This document shows, in pieces, positions 30,141 to 41,400 of a DNA stretch of 64,000 bases. The DNA comes from Saccharothrix australiensis (GTDB taxonomy: Bacteria; Actinomycetota; Actinomycetes; Mycobacteriales; Pseudonocardiaceae): the NCBI RefSeq assembly GCF_003634935.1, contig NZ_RBXO01000001.1, forward strand, positions 2,567,501-2,631,500. Direction: 5' to 3'. The translations under genes and the position numbers were made by a program. Position 1 is the stretch's first letter. The number at the start of each line of letters is the position of its first letter. Below the pieces are notes generated by a model. The model was not told the origin of the DNA. It ran no database searches and worked only from the letters and a program-made list of their open reading frames with translations.

Positions 30141-33100
30141 ATGACGCCAGCCCGGAACCGCACGCCCGTCGCCGTGGTGGGCCTGTCCTGCCGACTGCCC
30201 GGCGCACCCGACCCGGCCGCGTTCTGGCGGTTGCTGCGCGACGGCGTGGACGCGGTCGCGGACGCGCCCGAGGACCGCTGGCCGGGCGACGTGCTGCCGC
30301 ACCGGCGCGGCGGCTTCCTCGCCGACGTCGACCGGTTCGACGCGGCGTTCTTCGGCATCGGCCCGCGCGAGGCCGCCGCGATGGACCCGCAGCAGCGGTT
30401 GGTGCTGGAACTGGGCTGGGAGGCGCTGGAGGACGCCCGCATCGTGCCCGGCACGCTCGCCGGCGCGGACGTGGGCGTGTTCGTCGGCGTCATGTGGGAC
30501 GACTACGCGGCGCTCCAGGACCGCCTGGGCGCGGACGGCGTGGCGCGGCACACCGTCACCGGCACCCGGCGCGCCGTCATCGCCAACCGCGTGTCGCACT
30601 TCCTGGGGCTGCGCGGGCCGAGCCTGACCGTGGACACGGCGCAGTCGTCGTCGCTCGTCGCGGTCCACCTGGCGTGCGAGAGCCTGCGGCGCGGCGAGTC
30701 CGCCCTCGCCATCGCGGGCGGCGTGAACCTCAACCTGCTGGCCGAGACCACGCTCGGCGCGGTCCGGTTCGGCGGCCTGTCGCCGGACGGCCGCTGCCAC
30801 GCCTTCGACGCGCGCGCCAACGGGTACGTGCGCGGCGAGGGCGGCGGCGTGGTCGTCCTCAAGCCGCTCGCGGACGCCCTGCGCGACGGCGACGACGTGT
30901 ACGGGGTCATCGCGGGCGGGGCGGTCAACAACGACGGCGCGGCGGACGGCCTCACCGTGCCCAGCCGCGAGGCGCAGACCGCCGTGATCCGACGGGCCTG
31001 CGCCGACGCGGGCACCGACCCGGCGAGCGTGCAGTACGTGGAGCTGCACGGCAGCGGCACGCGCGTCGGCGACCCGATCGAGGCGGCGGCGCTGGGCGCG
31101 GCGCTCGGCGCGGCACGGGCCGAGGGCGACGCGCTGCCGGTCGGCTCGGTCAAGACCAACATCGGGCACCTGGAGGGCGCGGGCGGCATCGCGGGCCTGC
31201 TCAAGGTCCTGCTCGGCCTGCGCCACCGGGAGCTGCCACCGAGCCTGCACTTCGTCACGCCCAACCCGGACATCCCGCTGGACGAGCTGCGGCTGCGGGT
31301 GCAGACCGGGCGGACGCCGTGGCCCGCGCCGGACCGGCCGCTGGTGGCCGGCGTCAGCTCGTTCGGCATGGGCGGCACCAACTGCCACCTCGTGGTGCGG
31401 GAAGCGCCGCCGGCCGGGCGACTCGCGGAGGTGCCCGCCGACGCGCCGCTCGCGGACGTGCCCCTGGTGGTCCCAGCCGTCGCGCCGCGCGCGGACGGAT
31501 CCACCGGAGCGTCGCACGGGACGGCCCGCCCCGCCCTCGCGTGGCCCTTCTCGGGGCGGACGCGGGAAGCGCTCGTCGCGCAGGCCCGCAAGCTGCACGC
31601 GCACGTGCTGGAGCACCCCGGACTCGCGGCGGCCGACATCGGCCGCGCGCTGGCCACCACCCGCACCGCGTTCGCGCACCGGGCCGTGGTCACCGGCGCG
31701 AACCGCGATGAACTGCTGGCCCGCCTGTCCGACTGGACCGACGGCGTCGCCGCGGGGGTCGTGGAGGGGCACGCCGCACCACGCGGCAAGACGGTGTTCG
31801 TCTTCCCCGGCCAGGGCGGCCAGTGGGCGGGCATGGCGGTGGAGCTGCTGGACACCGTGCCGGGGTTCGCCGCGTCCGTCGACGCCTGCGCCGCCGCCCT
31901 CGCGCCGCACGTCGACTGGTCGCTGCACGACGTCCTGCGCGAGAAGCCCGGCGCGCCCGGCCTGGACCGGGTCGACGTCGTGCAGCCGGTGCTGTTCGCG
32001 GTGATGGTGTCGCTGGCCCGCCTGTGGCGGTCGCTCGGCGTCGAGCCCTCCGCCGTGGTCGGGCACAGCCAGGGCGAGATCGCCGCGGCCTGCGTGGCGG
32101 GCGCGCTGACCCTGGAGGACGCCGCCCGCGTGGTGGCGCTGCGCAGCGCCGCGATCGGCGCGCTGGCCGGCCGCGGCGGCATGATGTCCGTGCCGCTGCC
32201 CGCCGACGACGTCCACGCCCACCTGGCCGGCTGGGACGGCCGCGTGTCGCTCGCCGCCGTCAACGGACCGGCCTCGGTCGTGGTGTCCGGCGAGCCGGGG
32301 GCGCTGGACGAGCTGCGCGACCGCCTGGCCGCCGACGGCGTGGAGGCCAAGCGCATCGCCGTCGACTACGCCTCCCACTCCGCGCACGTGGACGAGATCC
32401 GCCGCCCGCTGCTCGACGCGCTGGCCGGCGTCGAGCCTCGACCGGCGGAGGTGCCGTTCTACTCCACGGTGACCGGCGACCTGCTCGACGCGCGGGAACT
32501 CACCGCCGACTACTGGTTCACCAACCTGCGCCGGACCGTCCGGCTGCGCGACGCGGTGCACGCCCTGGTCCGCGACGGCCACGGCGTGTACGTCGAGTGC
32601 GGCCCGCACCCGGTGCTGCTGCCACCGCTGCGCGACACCCTCGCGGAGGCCGGTCCGGACGGCGGTGTCGTCACCGGCACGCTGCGGCGCGGGCAGGGCG
32701 GACCGGACCGACTGCTGCTGTCGCTGGGCGACCTGCACGTGCACGGCGTCGACGTGGACTGGGAGCGCACCTTCGCGATGCGCGACGCCGGGATCGCGCC
32801 GTTGCCCACCTACGCGTTCCAGCGGGAGAGCCACTGGCTCGCCGGCCCCGCCGACGCCGCGCGCGTCGTGCACCGGCCCGCCGCGCGGGAGGCCGCGCCG
32901 CCCGCCCGCACCGCCGCGGGCACCGCCCCGCTGGACCTGGTGCGCGGCCTCGCGGCGGCCGTCCTCGGGCACTCCGGGGCGGACCGGGTCGACCCGCGGC
33001 TGACGTTCAAGGAGCTGGGCGTCGACTCGCTGGGCGCGGTGGAACTGCGCGACCGGCTCAGCGCGGCCACCGGCCACGCCCTGCCGTCGGGCCTGCTCTA

Positions 33101-36100
33101 CAACCACCCCACGCCCGCCGACCTCGCGGCCTACGTCGCCGCGCTCGGCGCGGACGCGCCCGCCGCGCCGACGCCGACGCCCACCGCGGTGGACGACGAC
33201 CCGATCGCGATCGTCGGCATGGCCTGCCGCTACCCCGGCGGGGTCGCCTCGCCGGACGACCTGTGGCGGCTCGTGGCCGGCGGGGTGGACGCGATCGGCG
33301 ACTTCCCGACCGACCGGGGCTGGGACCTCGACCGGCTCTACGACCCCGATCCCGCGCGGACCGGCACCACCTACACCCGGCGCGGCGGTTTCCTCACCGG
33401 CGCGGGCGGGTTCGACGCGGACTTCTTCGGCATCAGCCCGAAGGAGGCCACCGCGATGGACCCGCAGCAGCGGGTGCTGCTGGAGACGTCCTGGGAGGCG
33501 CTGGAGCACGCGCGCATCGACCCGGCGGGCCTGCGCGGCGCGCAGGTCGGCGTGTTCGTCGGCGCGATGACCCACGACTACGGACCCCAGCTGCACGCCG
33601 ACCAGGACGGGTTCGACGGCTACCGGCTCACCGGCAGCACGGTCAGCGTCGCGTCCGGCCGCATCTCCTACGTGCTCGGCCTGCGCGGTCCCGCGCTGAC
33701 CGTGGACACGGCCTGCTCGTCGTCCCTGGTGGCGATCCACCTGGCCTCCGGCGCTCTGCGCGGCGGCGAGTGCGCGCTCGCGCTGGCGGGCGGGACCGCG
33801 ATCATGTCCACCCCCGGCATGTTCGTCGAGTTCTCCCGCCAGCGCGGGCTTTCCCCCGACGGCCGGTGCAAGGCGTACTCGGCCGCCGCCGACGGCACCG
33901 GGTGGGCCGAGGGCGCGGGTGTGCTGGTGCTGGAGCGGTTGTCGGACGCGCTGCGCAACGGGCACCGCGTCCTGGGCGTGGTGCGGGGTTCGGCGGTGAA
34001 CTCCGACGGGGCGTCGAACGGGCTGACCGCGCCGAACGGCGCGGCGCAGGAGGGCGTCATCCGGGCGGCGCTGGCGGACGCCGGCCTGGCACCGTCCGAA
34101 GTGGACCTCATCGAGGGGCACGGCACGGGCACGCGGTTGGGCGACCCGATCGAGGCGGAGGCGCTGCTGGCCACCTACGGCCGGGACCGGGAGCGGCCCG
34201 CGTGGTTGGGCTCGTTGAAGTCGAACATCGGGCACACCCAGGCCGCCGCCGGTGTCGGCGGTGTGATCAAGCTGGTCATGGCGATGCGGCACGGCGTGAT
34301 GCCGCAGACCCTGCACGCCGACGAGCCGTCACCCGCCGTCGACTGGTCGGGAGGTGTGGAGCTGCTGACGTCGTCACGCCCGTGGCCGGCCGGTGATCGG
34401 CCGAGGCGCGGTGCGGTGTCGTCGTTCGGGATCAGCGGCACCAACGCCCACCTGATCGTGGAGGAGCCGCCCGCCGTCGCGACACCGCCGGCCGCCGCGC
34501 CGGTGACCCGGCTGCCGGTGGTGCCGGTGCCGGTGTCCGCGCGGTCGGCGGCGGCGCTGCGCGCGCGGGCCGACCGGCTCGCCGAGGTGGCGGCGGAGGT
34601 CGAACCGGTGGACCTGGCCTGGACGTTGGCGTCGCGGTCGGTGTTCGAGCATCGTGCGGTGGTGGTGGCGGGTGATCGGGACGGGTTGGTGTCCGGGTTG
34701 CGTGGGGTGGCTGCTGGTGCGGGTGCCGGTGTGGCGGGTGCGGGTCGGGTGGGTTTTCTGTTCACGGGTCAGGGTGCGCAGCGGCCTGGTATGGGTCGGG
34801 AACTCTATGAAGTGTTTCCGGTGTTCGCCTCGGCGTTCGACGAGGTGTGTGCCGGGTTCGAGGGTCTGCTTCCGGGGTCGTTGAGGGATGTCGTTTTCGA
34901 TGGTGTGGCTGATCTTGATGAGACGGGGTGGACGCAGCCTGGGTTGTTCGCGTTCGAGGTGGCGTTGTTCCGTCTGGTGTCGTCGTGGGGTGTGGTTGCG
35001 GATGTGGTGACGGGGCATTCGATCGGTGAGGTGGCCGCCGCGCATGTGGCGGGGGTGTTCTCGCTGGCGGATGCGTGTCGGTTGGTGGCGGCGCGGGGTC
35101 GGTTGATGCAGGGGTTGCCGTCGGGTGGGGCGATGGTCGCTGTGCGGGCCACCGAGGCGGAGGTGGTGGAGGCACTGGCCGGTGAGGAGTCGCGGGCGGG
35201 GATCGCGGCGGTGAACGGGCCGACCTCGGTGGTGGTCTCGGGTGTGGAGGGCGTGGTCGAGCGGGTGGCGGCGGTGTTCTCGGGGCGGGGTCGTAAGACG
35301 AGTCGGTTGTCGGTCAGTCATGCGTTCCACTCGCCGTTGATGGACCCGATGCTGGCCGGGTTCGCCGAGGTGTTGGGCGGGATCGCCTTCGCCGAGCCGG
35401 TGATCCCGATGGCGGCTCCGGTGCAGGAGGTGTGTTCGGCGGAGTACTGGGTGCGGCACGTGCGTCGACCGGTGCGGTTCGCCGACCACCTCACGACCCT
35501 GCGTGCGGCGGGTGTGACCACGTTCGTGGAGGTCGGGCCGGACGCGGTGCTGACCACGTTGGCCTCCGACGTGCTCGACGACGTGGTGTTCACCGCGTTG
35601 CAGCACCGGGACAAACCCCAGACACAGGCGCTGCTCGCCGGACTGGGCACGGCATTCACCACCGGTGTGCCGGTGGAGTGGGCGAAGGTGTTCCACGGCG
35701 TCGACGCCCGCACCGTCGACCTGCCCACCTACCCCTTCCAACGACAACACTACTGGCTCGCGCCGACGCGCAGCGGTGACGTCGGCGACGCGGGCCTGGA
35801 CGCGGCGGAGCACCCGCTGCTCGGCGCGGTCGTGGCGCAGCCGGAGTCGGGCGGCGTCACGCTCACCGGCAGGCTCGCCGTGGACGTGCAGCCGTGGCTG
35901 GCCGACCACGTGGTGGCGGGCCGGATCGTCGTGCCGGGCACCGCGCTGGTGGAACTGGCCCTGCGCGCCGGCCGGGAGGTCGGCTGCGACCTGCTGGACG
36001 AACTGACCCTGCACACCCCCCTGGTGCTGCCCGAGCGCGGCGGTGTCGCGGTGCAGGTCACCGTCGACGCCGCGGACGCCGACGGGCTGCGCCCGGTCGC

Positions 36101-38408
36101 CGTCCACTCCCGCGCCGTGGACGGCGACTGGGTGCGCAACGCGGCAGGCGTGCTCGGCACGCGCCGCCCCGCGCCCCCCGACCCGGAACCGTGGCCGCCG
36201 ACCGACGCCGAGCCGGTCGACGTGGGCGACCTGTACGCCGACCTGGTGGCGCGCGGCTACGACTACGGTCCCGCGTTCCAGGGCCTGACGGCGGTGTGGC
36301 GGCGCGGCGACGAGGTGTTCGCCGAGGTCGCCCTCCCGGCCGCGCAGGCGGAGCACGCGGAGCGGTTCGGCCTGCACCCCGCGCTGCTGGACGCCGTGCT
36401 GCACGCGGTGTGGTTCGGCGACTTCATCGGCGCGTCGGACGGGGTGGCGCTGCCGTTCGCCTGGTCCGGCGTGTCCCTGGCGGCCGAGGGCGCGACCGCC
36501 TGCCGGGTGCGCCTGACCGGCGTCGGCCCGGACACCGTGTCGCTCGCGCTGACCGACGTCGACGGCGCGCCGCTGGCCACCGTGGACTCGTTGCAGTTCC
36601 GGCCGACGGCCGCCGCCGCGCCCGTGGAGGCGCTGTACCGCGTGGACTGGACGCCCGTGCGGGTCACCGGCGAGCCGGCGCCGTGGCGGTTCGCCGACTC
36701 GCTCGCGGACGTGCCCGCCGACCCCGGCGTGGTGTTCTGGCGCTGCCCGACCGGCCCGGACCCGCGCGCGGTGACGGCCGAGGCGCTGGCCGTGCTGCGG
36801 GAGTGGCTGGCCGGTGAGCGGTGGGGAGCGGGCACGCTGGTCGTCGTCACGGCGGGCGCGGTCGCGGTCGGGTCCGCCGAGGACGTGCCCGGCCTGGCGC
36901 AGGCGGGCGTGACGGGACTCGTGCGGTCCGCGCAGACCGAGCACCCGGGCCGGTTCGCCGTGCTGGACGTGCTCGGGGACGCCGACTGGGCGGCCCTCGC
37001 CGGGCTGGTCGCCGAGGAGCCGCAGCTGGCCGTGCGCGCGGGCGCGGTGCTCGCGCCGAGGCTGGTGCGCGCCGAACCGGTCGAGGGCGCGGCGTTCACC
37101 GGCTTCGCGCCCGGCGGCACGGTCCTCCTGACCGGTGGCACGGGCGTGGTCGGCGGTGTCGTCGCACGCCACCTGGTCGCGGCCCACGGTGTCCGGCGGC
37201 TGCTGCTGACCAGCCGCGGCGGCCCGGCCGCGCCGGGTGCGGCCGACCTCGTCGCGGACCTGGCCGCCCTCGGCGCGGACGCGGAGGTCGTCGCCTGCGA
37301 CGCGGCCGACCGCGACGCGCTGGCCCGCGTGCTCGCCGGCATCCCGGCCGACGCGCCGCTGACCGGTGTCGTGCACCTGGCGGGCGCGCTGGACGACGGC
37401 GTGCTGACGGCGCTGACCGCCGACCGCCTCGACACCGCGCTGCGCCCGAAGGTCGACGCGGGACGGCACCTGCACGAGCTGACCCGCGACCTCGACCTGG
37501 CGGCGTTCGTGCTGTTCTCGTCGGTGTCCGGCATCGTCGGCGCGGCGGGGCAGGCCAACTACGCCGCGGGCAACACCTTCCTGGACGCCCTGGCCGCCCA
37601 CCGGCGCGCCGCCGGCCTGCCCGCCGTGTCGCTGGCCTGGGGCATGTGGGCCGAGCGCAGCGCCATGACCCGCGACCTCACCGACGTCGACCTGGCCCGC
37701 ATCGCGCGGTCCGGCACGCGGCCGTTCTCCTCCGAGCAGGGCGTGTCGCTGCTGGACGCGGCACTGGGCAGGCCGGAGCCGGTGCTGGTGCCGGTCCTGC
37801 TCGACCTCGCGGCGCTGCGCGCCCAGTCCGACGTGCCGCCGATCCTGCGCTCGCTGGCCGGTCCGCGCCGCAAGCCGGTGGCGCGGGCGAACCGGGCCGC
37901 CCCGGCGGAGGCCCCGCTCGGCGACCGCCTGGCGGGGCTGCCGGACGCGCGGCGGCACGAGGTGCTGGTCGACCTGGTGTGGGAGCAGCTCGCCGACGTG
38001 CTGGGCCACACCGGGACGCGGGAGGTCGAGCCCGACCGCTCGTTCAAGGACCTGGGCGTCGACTCCGTGTCCGGCGTCGAGTTCCGCAACCGGCTCGGCG
38101 CGGTCGTGGGGAAGCGGCTGCCGATGACCCTGGTGTTCGACCACCCGACGGCCGCCGACGTGGCCCGCGAGCTGGACCGCGAGCTGGCGCCGGTCGTGCG
38201 CGCCGGTTCCGTGCGCGACCACCTGGACGGCGTGGAGGCGGCGCTGCCGTCGGTCGCGGCGGGCGCGGAGGGCGACGAGGTGGTGGCGCGCCTGGAGGGG
38301 CTGCTGGCGAGGCTGCGGTCCCTGCGCGACGCCGAGGGCGGCGCGGGCCGGATCGACGTGGACGCGGCGTCCGACGAGGAGCTGTTCCAGTTCCTCGACG
38401 GCGGGTGA
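30141..38408 (+). CDS. type I PKS B: loading module KSQ-AT-ACP plus module KS-AT-DH-KR-ACP
   Basis: This 2,755-residue protein has no N-terminal docking helix, as expected for the first enzyme of an assembly line. The loading KS (~11-420) has Gln168 in place of the active Cys (VDTAQSSSL), the KSQ signature of decarboxylative priming. Its AT (~550-900) is methylmalonyl-type (GHSQG, YASH), so the starter should be propionyl. ACP ~930-997 reads GVDSL. The extension module has KS ~1020-1443 (DTACSSS), malonyl AT ~1537-1872 (GHSIG, HAFH), DH ~1887-2157 ([10 protein letters not shown] and DAVLH intact), KR ~2324-2503 (LDD, GQANY), ACP ~2597-2677 and a C-terminal docking tail ([11 protein letters not shown]). 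No ER is seen, so a trans-type alkene is expected after the first extension. ATG 30141 follows GGGGAGCACG. Confidence 0.94.
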   Translation: MTPARNRTPVAVVGLSCRLPGAPDPAAFWRLLRDGVDAVADAPEDRWPGDVLPHRRGGFLADVDRFDAAFFGIGPREAAAMDPQQRLVLELGWEALEDARIVPGTLAGADVGVFVGVMWDDYAALQDRLGADGVARHTVTGTRRAVIANRVSHFLGLRGPSLTVDTAQSSSLVAVHLACESLRRGESALAIAGGVNLNLLAETTLGAVRFGGLSPDGRCHAFDARANGYVRGEGGGVVVLKPLADALRDGDDVYGVIAGGAVNNDGAADGLTVPSREAQTAVIRRACADAGTDPASVQYVELHGSGTRVGDPIEAAALGAALGAARAEGDALPVGSVKTNIGHLEGAGGIAGLLKVLLGLRHRELPPSLHFVTPNPDIPLDELRLRVQTGRTPWPAPDRPLVAGVSSFGMGGTNCHLVVREAPPAGRLAEVPADAPLADVPLVVPAVAPRADGSTGASHGTARPALAWPFSGRTREALVAQARKLHAHVLEHPGLAAADIGRALATTRTAFAHRAVVTGANRDELLARLSDWTDGVAAGVVEGHAAPRGKTVFVFPGQGGQWAGMAVELLDTVPGFAASVDACAAALAPHVDWSLHDVLREKPGAPGLDRVDVVQPVLFAVMVSLARLWRSLGVEPSAVVGHSQGEIAAACVAGALTLEDAARVVALRSAAIGALAGRGGMMSVPLPADDVHAHLAGWDGRVSLAAVNGPASVVVSGEPGALDELRDRLAADGVEAKRIAVDYASHSAHVDEIRRPLLDALAGVEPRPAEVPFYSTVTGDLLDARELTADYWFTNLRRTVRLRDAVHALVRDGHGVYVECGPHPVLLPPLRDTLAEAGPDGGVVTGTLRRGQGGPDRLLLSLGDLHVHGVDVDWERTFAMRDAGIAPLPTYAFQRESHWLAGPADAARVVHRPAAREAAPPARTAAGTAPLDLVRGLAAAVLGHSGADRVDPRLTFKELGVDSLGAVELRDRLSAATGHALPSGLLYNHPTPADLAAYVAALGADAPAAPTPTPTAVDDDPIAIVGMACRYPGGVASPDDLWRLVAGGVDAIGDFPTDRGWDLDRLYDPDPARTGTTYTRRGGFLTGAGGFDADFFGISPKEATAMDPQQRVLLETSWEALEHARIDPAGLRGAQVGVFVGAMTHDYGPQLHADQDGFDGYRLTGSTVSVASGRISYVLGLRGPALTVDTACSSSLVAIHLASGALRGGECALALAGGTAIMSTPGMFVEFSRQRGLSPDGRCKAYSAAADGTGWAEGAGVLVLERLSDALRNGHRVLGVVRGSAVNSDGASNGLTAPNGAAQEGVIRAALADAGLAPSEVDLIEGHGTGTRLGDPIEAEALLATYGRDRERPAWLGSLKSNIGHTQAAAGVGGVIKLVMAMRHGVMPQTLHADEPSPAVDWSGGVELLTSSRPWPAGDRPRRGAVSSFGISGTNAHLIVEEPPAVATPPAAAPVTRLPVVPVPVSARSAAALRARADRLAEVAAEVEPVDLAWTLASRSVFEHRAVVVAGDRDGLVSGLRGVAAGAGAGVAGAGRVGFLFTGQGAQRPGMGRELYEVFPVFASAFDEVCAGFEGLLPGSLRDVVFDGVADLDETGWTQPGLFAFEVALFRLVSSWGVVADVVTGHSIGEVAAAHVAGVFSLADACRLVAARGRLMQGLPSGGAMVAVRATEAEVVEALAGEESRAGIAAVNGPTSVVVSGVEGVVERVAAVFSGRGRKTSRLSVSHAFHSPLMDPMLAGFAEVLGGIAFAEPVIPMAAPVQEVCSAEYWVRHVRRPVRFADHLTTLRAAGVTTFVEVGPDAVLTTLASDVLDDVVFTALQHRDKPQTQALLAGLGTAFTTGVPVEWAKVFHGVDARTVDLPTYPFQRQHYWLAPTRSGDVGDAGLDAAEHPLLGAVVAQPESGGVTLTGRLAVDVQPWLADHVVAGRIVVPGTALVELALRAGREVGCDLLDELTLHTPLVLPERGGVAVQVTVDAADADGLRPVAVHSRAVDGDWVRNAAGVLGTRRPAPPDPEPWPPTDAEPVDVGDLYADLVARGYDYGPAFQGLTAVWRRGDEVFAEVALPAAQAEHAERFGLHPALLDAVLHAVWFGDFIGASDGVALPFAWSGVSLAAEGATACRVRLTGVGPDTVSLALTDVDGAPLATVDSLQFRPTAAAAPVEALYRVDWTPVRVTGEPAPWRFADSLADVPADPGVVFWRCPTGPDPRAVTAEALAVLREWLAGERWGAGTLVVVTAGAVAVGSAEDVPGLAQAGVTGLVRSAQTEHPGRFAVLDVLGDADWAALAGLVAEEPQLAVRAGAVLAPRLVRAEPVEGAAFTGFAPGGTVLLTGGTGVVGGVVARHLVAAHGVRRLLLTSRGGPAAPGAADLVADLAALGADAEVVACDAADRDALARVLAGIPADAPLTGVVHLAGALDDGVLTALTADRLDTALRPKVDAGRHLHELTRDLDLAAFVLFSSVSGIVGAAGQANYAAGNTFLDALAAHRRAAGLPAVSLAWGMWAERSAMTRDLTDVDLARIARSGTRPFSSEQGVSLLDAALGRPEPVLVPVLLDLAALRAQSDVPPILRSLAGPRRKPVARANRAAPAEAPLGDRLAGLPDARRHEVLVDLVWEQLADVLGHTGTREVEPDRSFKDLGVDSVSGVEFRNRLGAVVGKRLPMTLVFDHPTAADVARELDRELAPVVRAGSVRDHLDGVEAALPSVAAGAEGDEVVARLEGLLARLRSLRDAEGGAGRIDVDAASDEELFQFLDGG
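34621..35756 (+). repeat. inverted repeat arm 1: malonyl-AT cassette of PKS B (1,136 bp)
   Basis: The segment from GGACGTTGGCGTCGCGG to CAACACTACTGG is the same length and nearly the same sequence as the reverse complement of 42066-43201. The differences I noticed are few and clustered near 35,110-35,180 (MQGLPSGG versus [20 protein letters not shown] versus [12 protein letters not shown]). It has T-rich third positions unlike its flanks. It encodes the end of the KS-AT linker, the whole malonyl AT and the post-AT linker up to PFQRQHYW. Confidence 0.88.
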
Positions 38409-38430
38409 GCCGACGGACACCCCGCACGAC

Positions 38431-38466
38431 GAAGGCGGCCGGCCCTCGCGGGGGCCGGCCGCCTTC
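38431..38466. terminator. bidirectional terminator between convergent PKS B and PKS C
   Basis: GAAGGCGGCCGGCCC (38431-38445) and GGGCCGGCCGCCTTC (38452-38466) form a perfect 15-bp stem with a 6-nt loop. It sits exactly between the two convergent PKS stops (38408 and 38475), so it can serve both strands. Confidence 0.85.
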
Positions 38467-38474
38467 GCGCCGGG

Positions 38475-41400
38475 TCAGCCCGCCACCGGCTGCGGGCTGG
38501 GGAAGTAGCCCGCGTCGGCGAAGAACCGCGCGTACGTGCCGAACAGGTCCGCGTCGACCACCGGGCACGTGATGCCCGTGCCCGCCAGCGCGGCCTCCGT
38601 CGCGGACACGTCCATCCGCATGTAGAGCGCGGCACCCCGCGTCATGTACCCGCGGAAGATGTCCAGCATCGGGAACAGCGCGTTCTCCCGGTCCGCGCCG
38701 ACCGTCGCGGTGAACTCCTCCCACGACACCTCGGCCAGCGGGTACCCGGCGGCCCGCAGGTGGCCCACCATCTCGGCGAAGCCCACCGCCACCGGGTTGA
38801 ACAGGTGGTAGGTGCCGCCGCTGCCGAGGCGCGACAACGCCGACACCGCGCCGCTGACGTAGTCCACCGCCACCATCGGGAACAACGCGTCCGCGCCCAC
38901 CGGCACGGCCCGCGCCTGGAGGCAGCCCCGCAGGCTCAACCACACGAAGTCCTGCGCCTGGCACGCGCCGCTGTGCCGGTCACCGGAGATCACGTCCGCC
39001 CGGTACACCGACACCGGCAGGCCGCGCTCCCGCGCCACCCCGATGACCTGCTCCGCGACCCACTTGCTCTGCCGGTACCCGTTGGTCAGCTCCTCCGGCG
39101 GCCCGGTCGGGTCGTCCGGCGTCAGCGCGCCCGCGCCGGCCTTGGCGAACACGCCGGTGCTCGACACGTAGTGCAGCGGGACCGTGCGGTGCCGCGCGGC
39201 GAGGCGCAGCGCCTCCTCCGTGCCGCCCACGTTGGCCGCCTTCAGGGCGGTGTACGGGTGCAGCCAGTTCACCGTCGCGCCGACGTGGTAGACCGCGTCG
39301 ACCTGCCGCGCCAGCGCGTCGTACGCCTCCTCGGCGAGCCCGAACCGGGGCAGCGACAGGTCGCCCGGCACGACGCGGACGCGGTCGGTGTCGACCTCGA
39401 TCCGGTACCACGCCAGGCGTTCCCGCAACCGCTCCAGGCCGGTCGCCGCGTCCTCCGCCCGCACCAGGCAGTGCACCGTGGCGTCGGTGGACCGCAGGAG
39501 GTCGCGCAGCAGGAACGCGCCGACGAACCCGGTCGCGCCGGTGAGGAACACGTGCGCCGGGTCCGCCGTGACCGCGACGACCTCGCCGGCGGGCACGATG
39601 TCGTCCGCCAGCACGACCTCCGCCGCGAAGTCGACGGTGGTCGCGGTCGCCTCCGCCGCGCCGAGCGCCCGCCGCAGGTGCTCGATCAGCGAGCCCGCGT
39701 CGTCGTGGTCGAACACCAGGGTCGGCGGCAGCCTCAGCCCGGTGCGCTCCGCCAGGCGGTTGCGCAGCTCCACGGCGGTCAGCGAGTCGAAACCCAGGTC
39801 GCCGAACGGCGTGGCGGCCGTGATGCCCGCCGTGCCGCTGTGCCCGAGCACCGCCGCCATGTCCGCCCGCACGCACTCCAGCAGCACCTCGCGCTGCTCC
39901 TCGGCGTCCAAGCCGGCCAGCCGGTCGGTCAGCGCGCCGCGGTCGGCGGTGGCCGCGTCCACCACGCGGCGCGCCGGCTTGCGCACCAGTCCGCGCAGCG
40001 TCGTCGGCACCGGTCCGGGCTGCCGCGCCAGCCGCGCCACGTCCAGGTGCATCGGGACCGTGGCGGCGTGCTCGGCGGCCAGCGCCGCGTCGAACAGCGC
40101 CAAGCCCTCGTCCGGCGTGATCGGCCGCAGGCCGGCCTGCTCGGCCCGGTGCCAGTCGGCCTCGCCCAGCCGCGACGCCATGCCGCCGTCGGTCGCCCAC
40201 GGCGCCCACGCGAGCGCCGACGCGGGCAGGCCGCGCGCGCGGCGGTGCTGCGCCAGGGCGTCCAGGAACTGGTTCGCCGCCGCGTAGTTCGCCTGGCCCG
40301 GCGAGCCGACGATACCGGCGACGGACGAGAACAACGCGAACACCGCCAGGTCGGCGTCCCCCGTCAGCTCGTGCAGGTGCAGCGCGGCGTCGACCTTCGG
40401 CCGCAGCACCGACGCGAGCCGGTCCGGGGTGAGCGACGTGACGATGCCGTCGTCGATCACACCGGCGGTGTGCACGACACCGGTCAGCGGCCGGCCGGCC
40501 GGGATCGAGGCCAGCAGCCGCGCCACCGCGACCCGGTCGCCGATGTCGCACGCCACGACGTCGACGTGCGCGCCCAATTCCAGCAACTCGTCGCGCAGCT
40601 CCCGCGCGCCCTCGGCCGCCAGGCCGCGCCGACCCGCCAGCAGCAGGTTCCGCACGCCGTGCGCGGTCACCAGGTGCCTGCTGACCAGCGCGCCGAGCGC
40701 GCCGGTGCCACCGGTGACCAGGACCGTGCCGCCGGGGTCGAGGGCGGGCACCCGACCCGTCGCGCGCACCCGCGCCAGCCGCGGCACGAACGCCCGCCCG
40801 GACCGCAGCGCCACCTGGTCGTGGCCGGACACCAGGGCGGCGGGCAGGGCGGCGGTCGTGGCGCCGGTCTCGTCCACGTCCAGCAGGACGACGCGGCCGG
40901 GGTGCTCGGCCTGCGCCGACCGCACCAGGCCCCACACCGGGGCGAGCGCCAGGTCCGGCTCCTCGTCCGGGCCCACCGCGACCGCCCGCCGCGTGACCAC
41001 CACCAGCCTGCTCGTCGCCGGCCGGTCCTCGGCCAGCCACTCCTGCACCAGCGCCAGCACCCGCTCCGACCGCTGCCGGACCGCCGCCGCCAGGTCGGCG
41101 GGCACCGGTCCCCCGTCGGCGGCGGCGATCAGCAGGTCCACCTCGGCGGCGTGCGCGACCCGATCGACCACCACGGGGGCGGCGGTCGCCCACCGCGGGT
41201 CCGGCCCGCCCAGCGACGCCCACCGACCGGGCCGCACGTCGGCGGGGTCGGGCAGGGCGACCGGCGTCCACGCCAGGTGGAACAGGGACCCGGTGTCCCG
41301 CGCCGGCGCGGTGGGGCGCAGCTCGCGCACCTCCAGCACCGGCGCGCCGGTCTCGTCGGCCGCGCGCAGCCGGTACGCGCCCGCGCCGCGGTCTTCGAGC

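Noticed and set aside
30141..31400. First KS of PKS B considered as an inactive extension KS
   Set aside because: Cys-to-Gln in VDTAQSSS, no docking helix and an AT-ACP following directly are the standard KSQ loading arrangement.
38475..39570. C-terminal domain of PKS C considered as a thioesterase
   Set aside because: It has the GATGFVGA Rossmann motif and YxxxK-type GYRQSK of a thioester reductase, and no GxSxG hydrolase motif.
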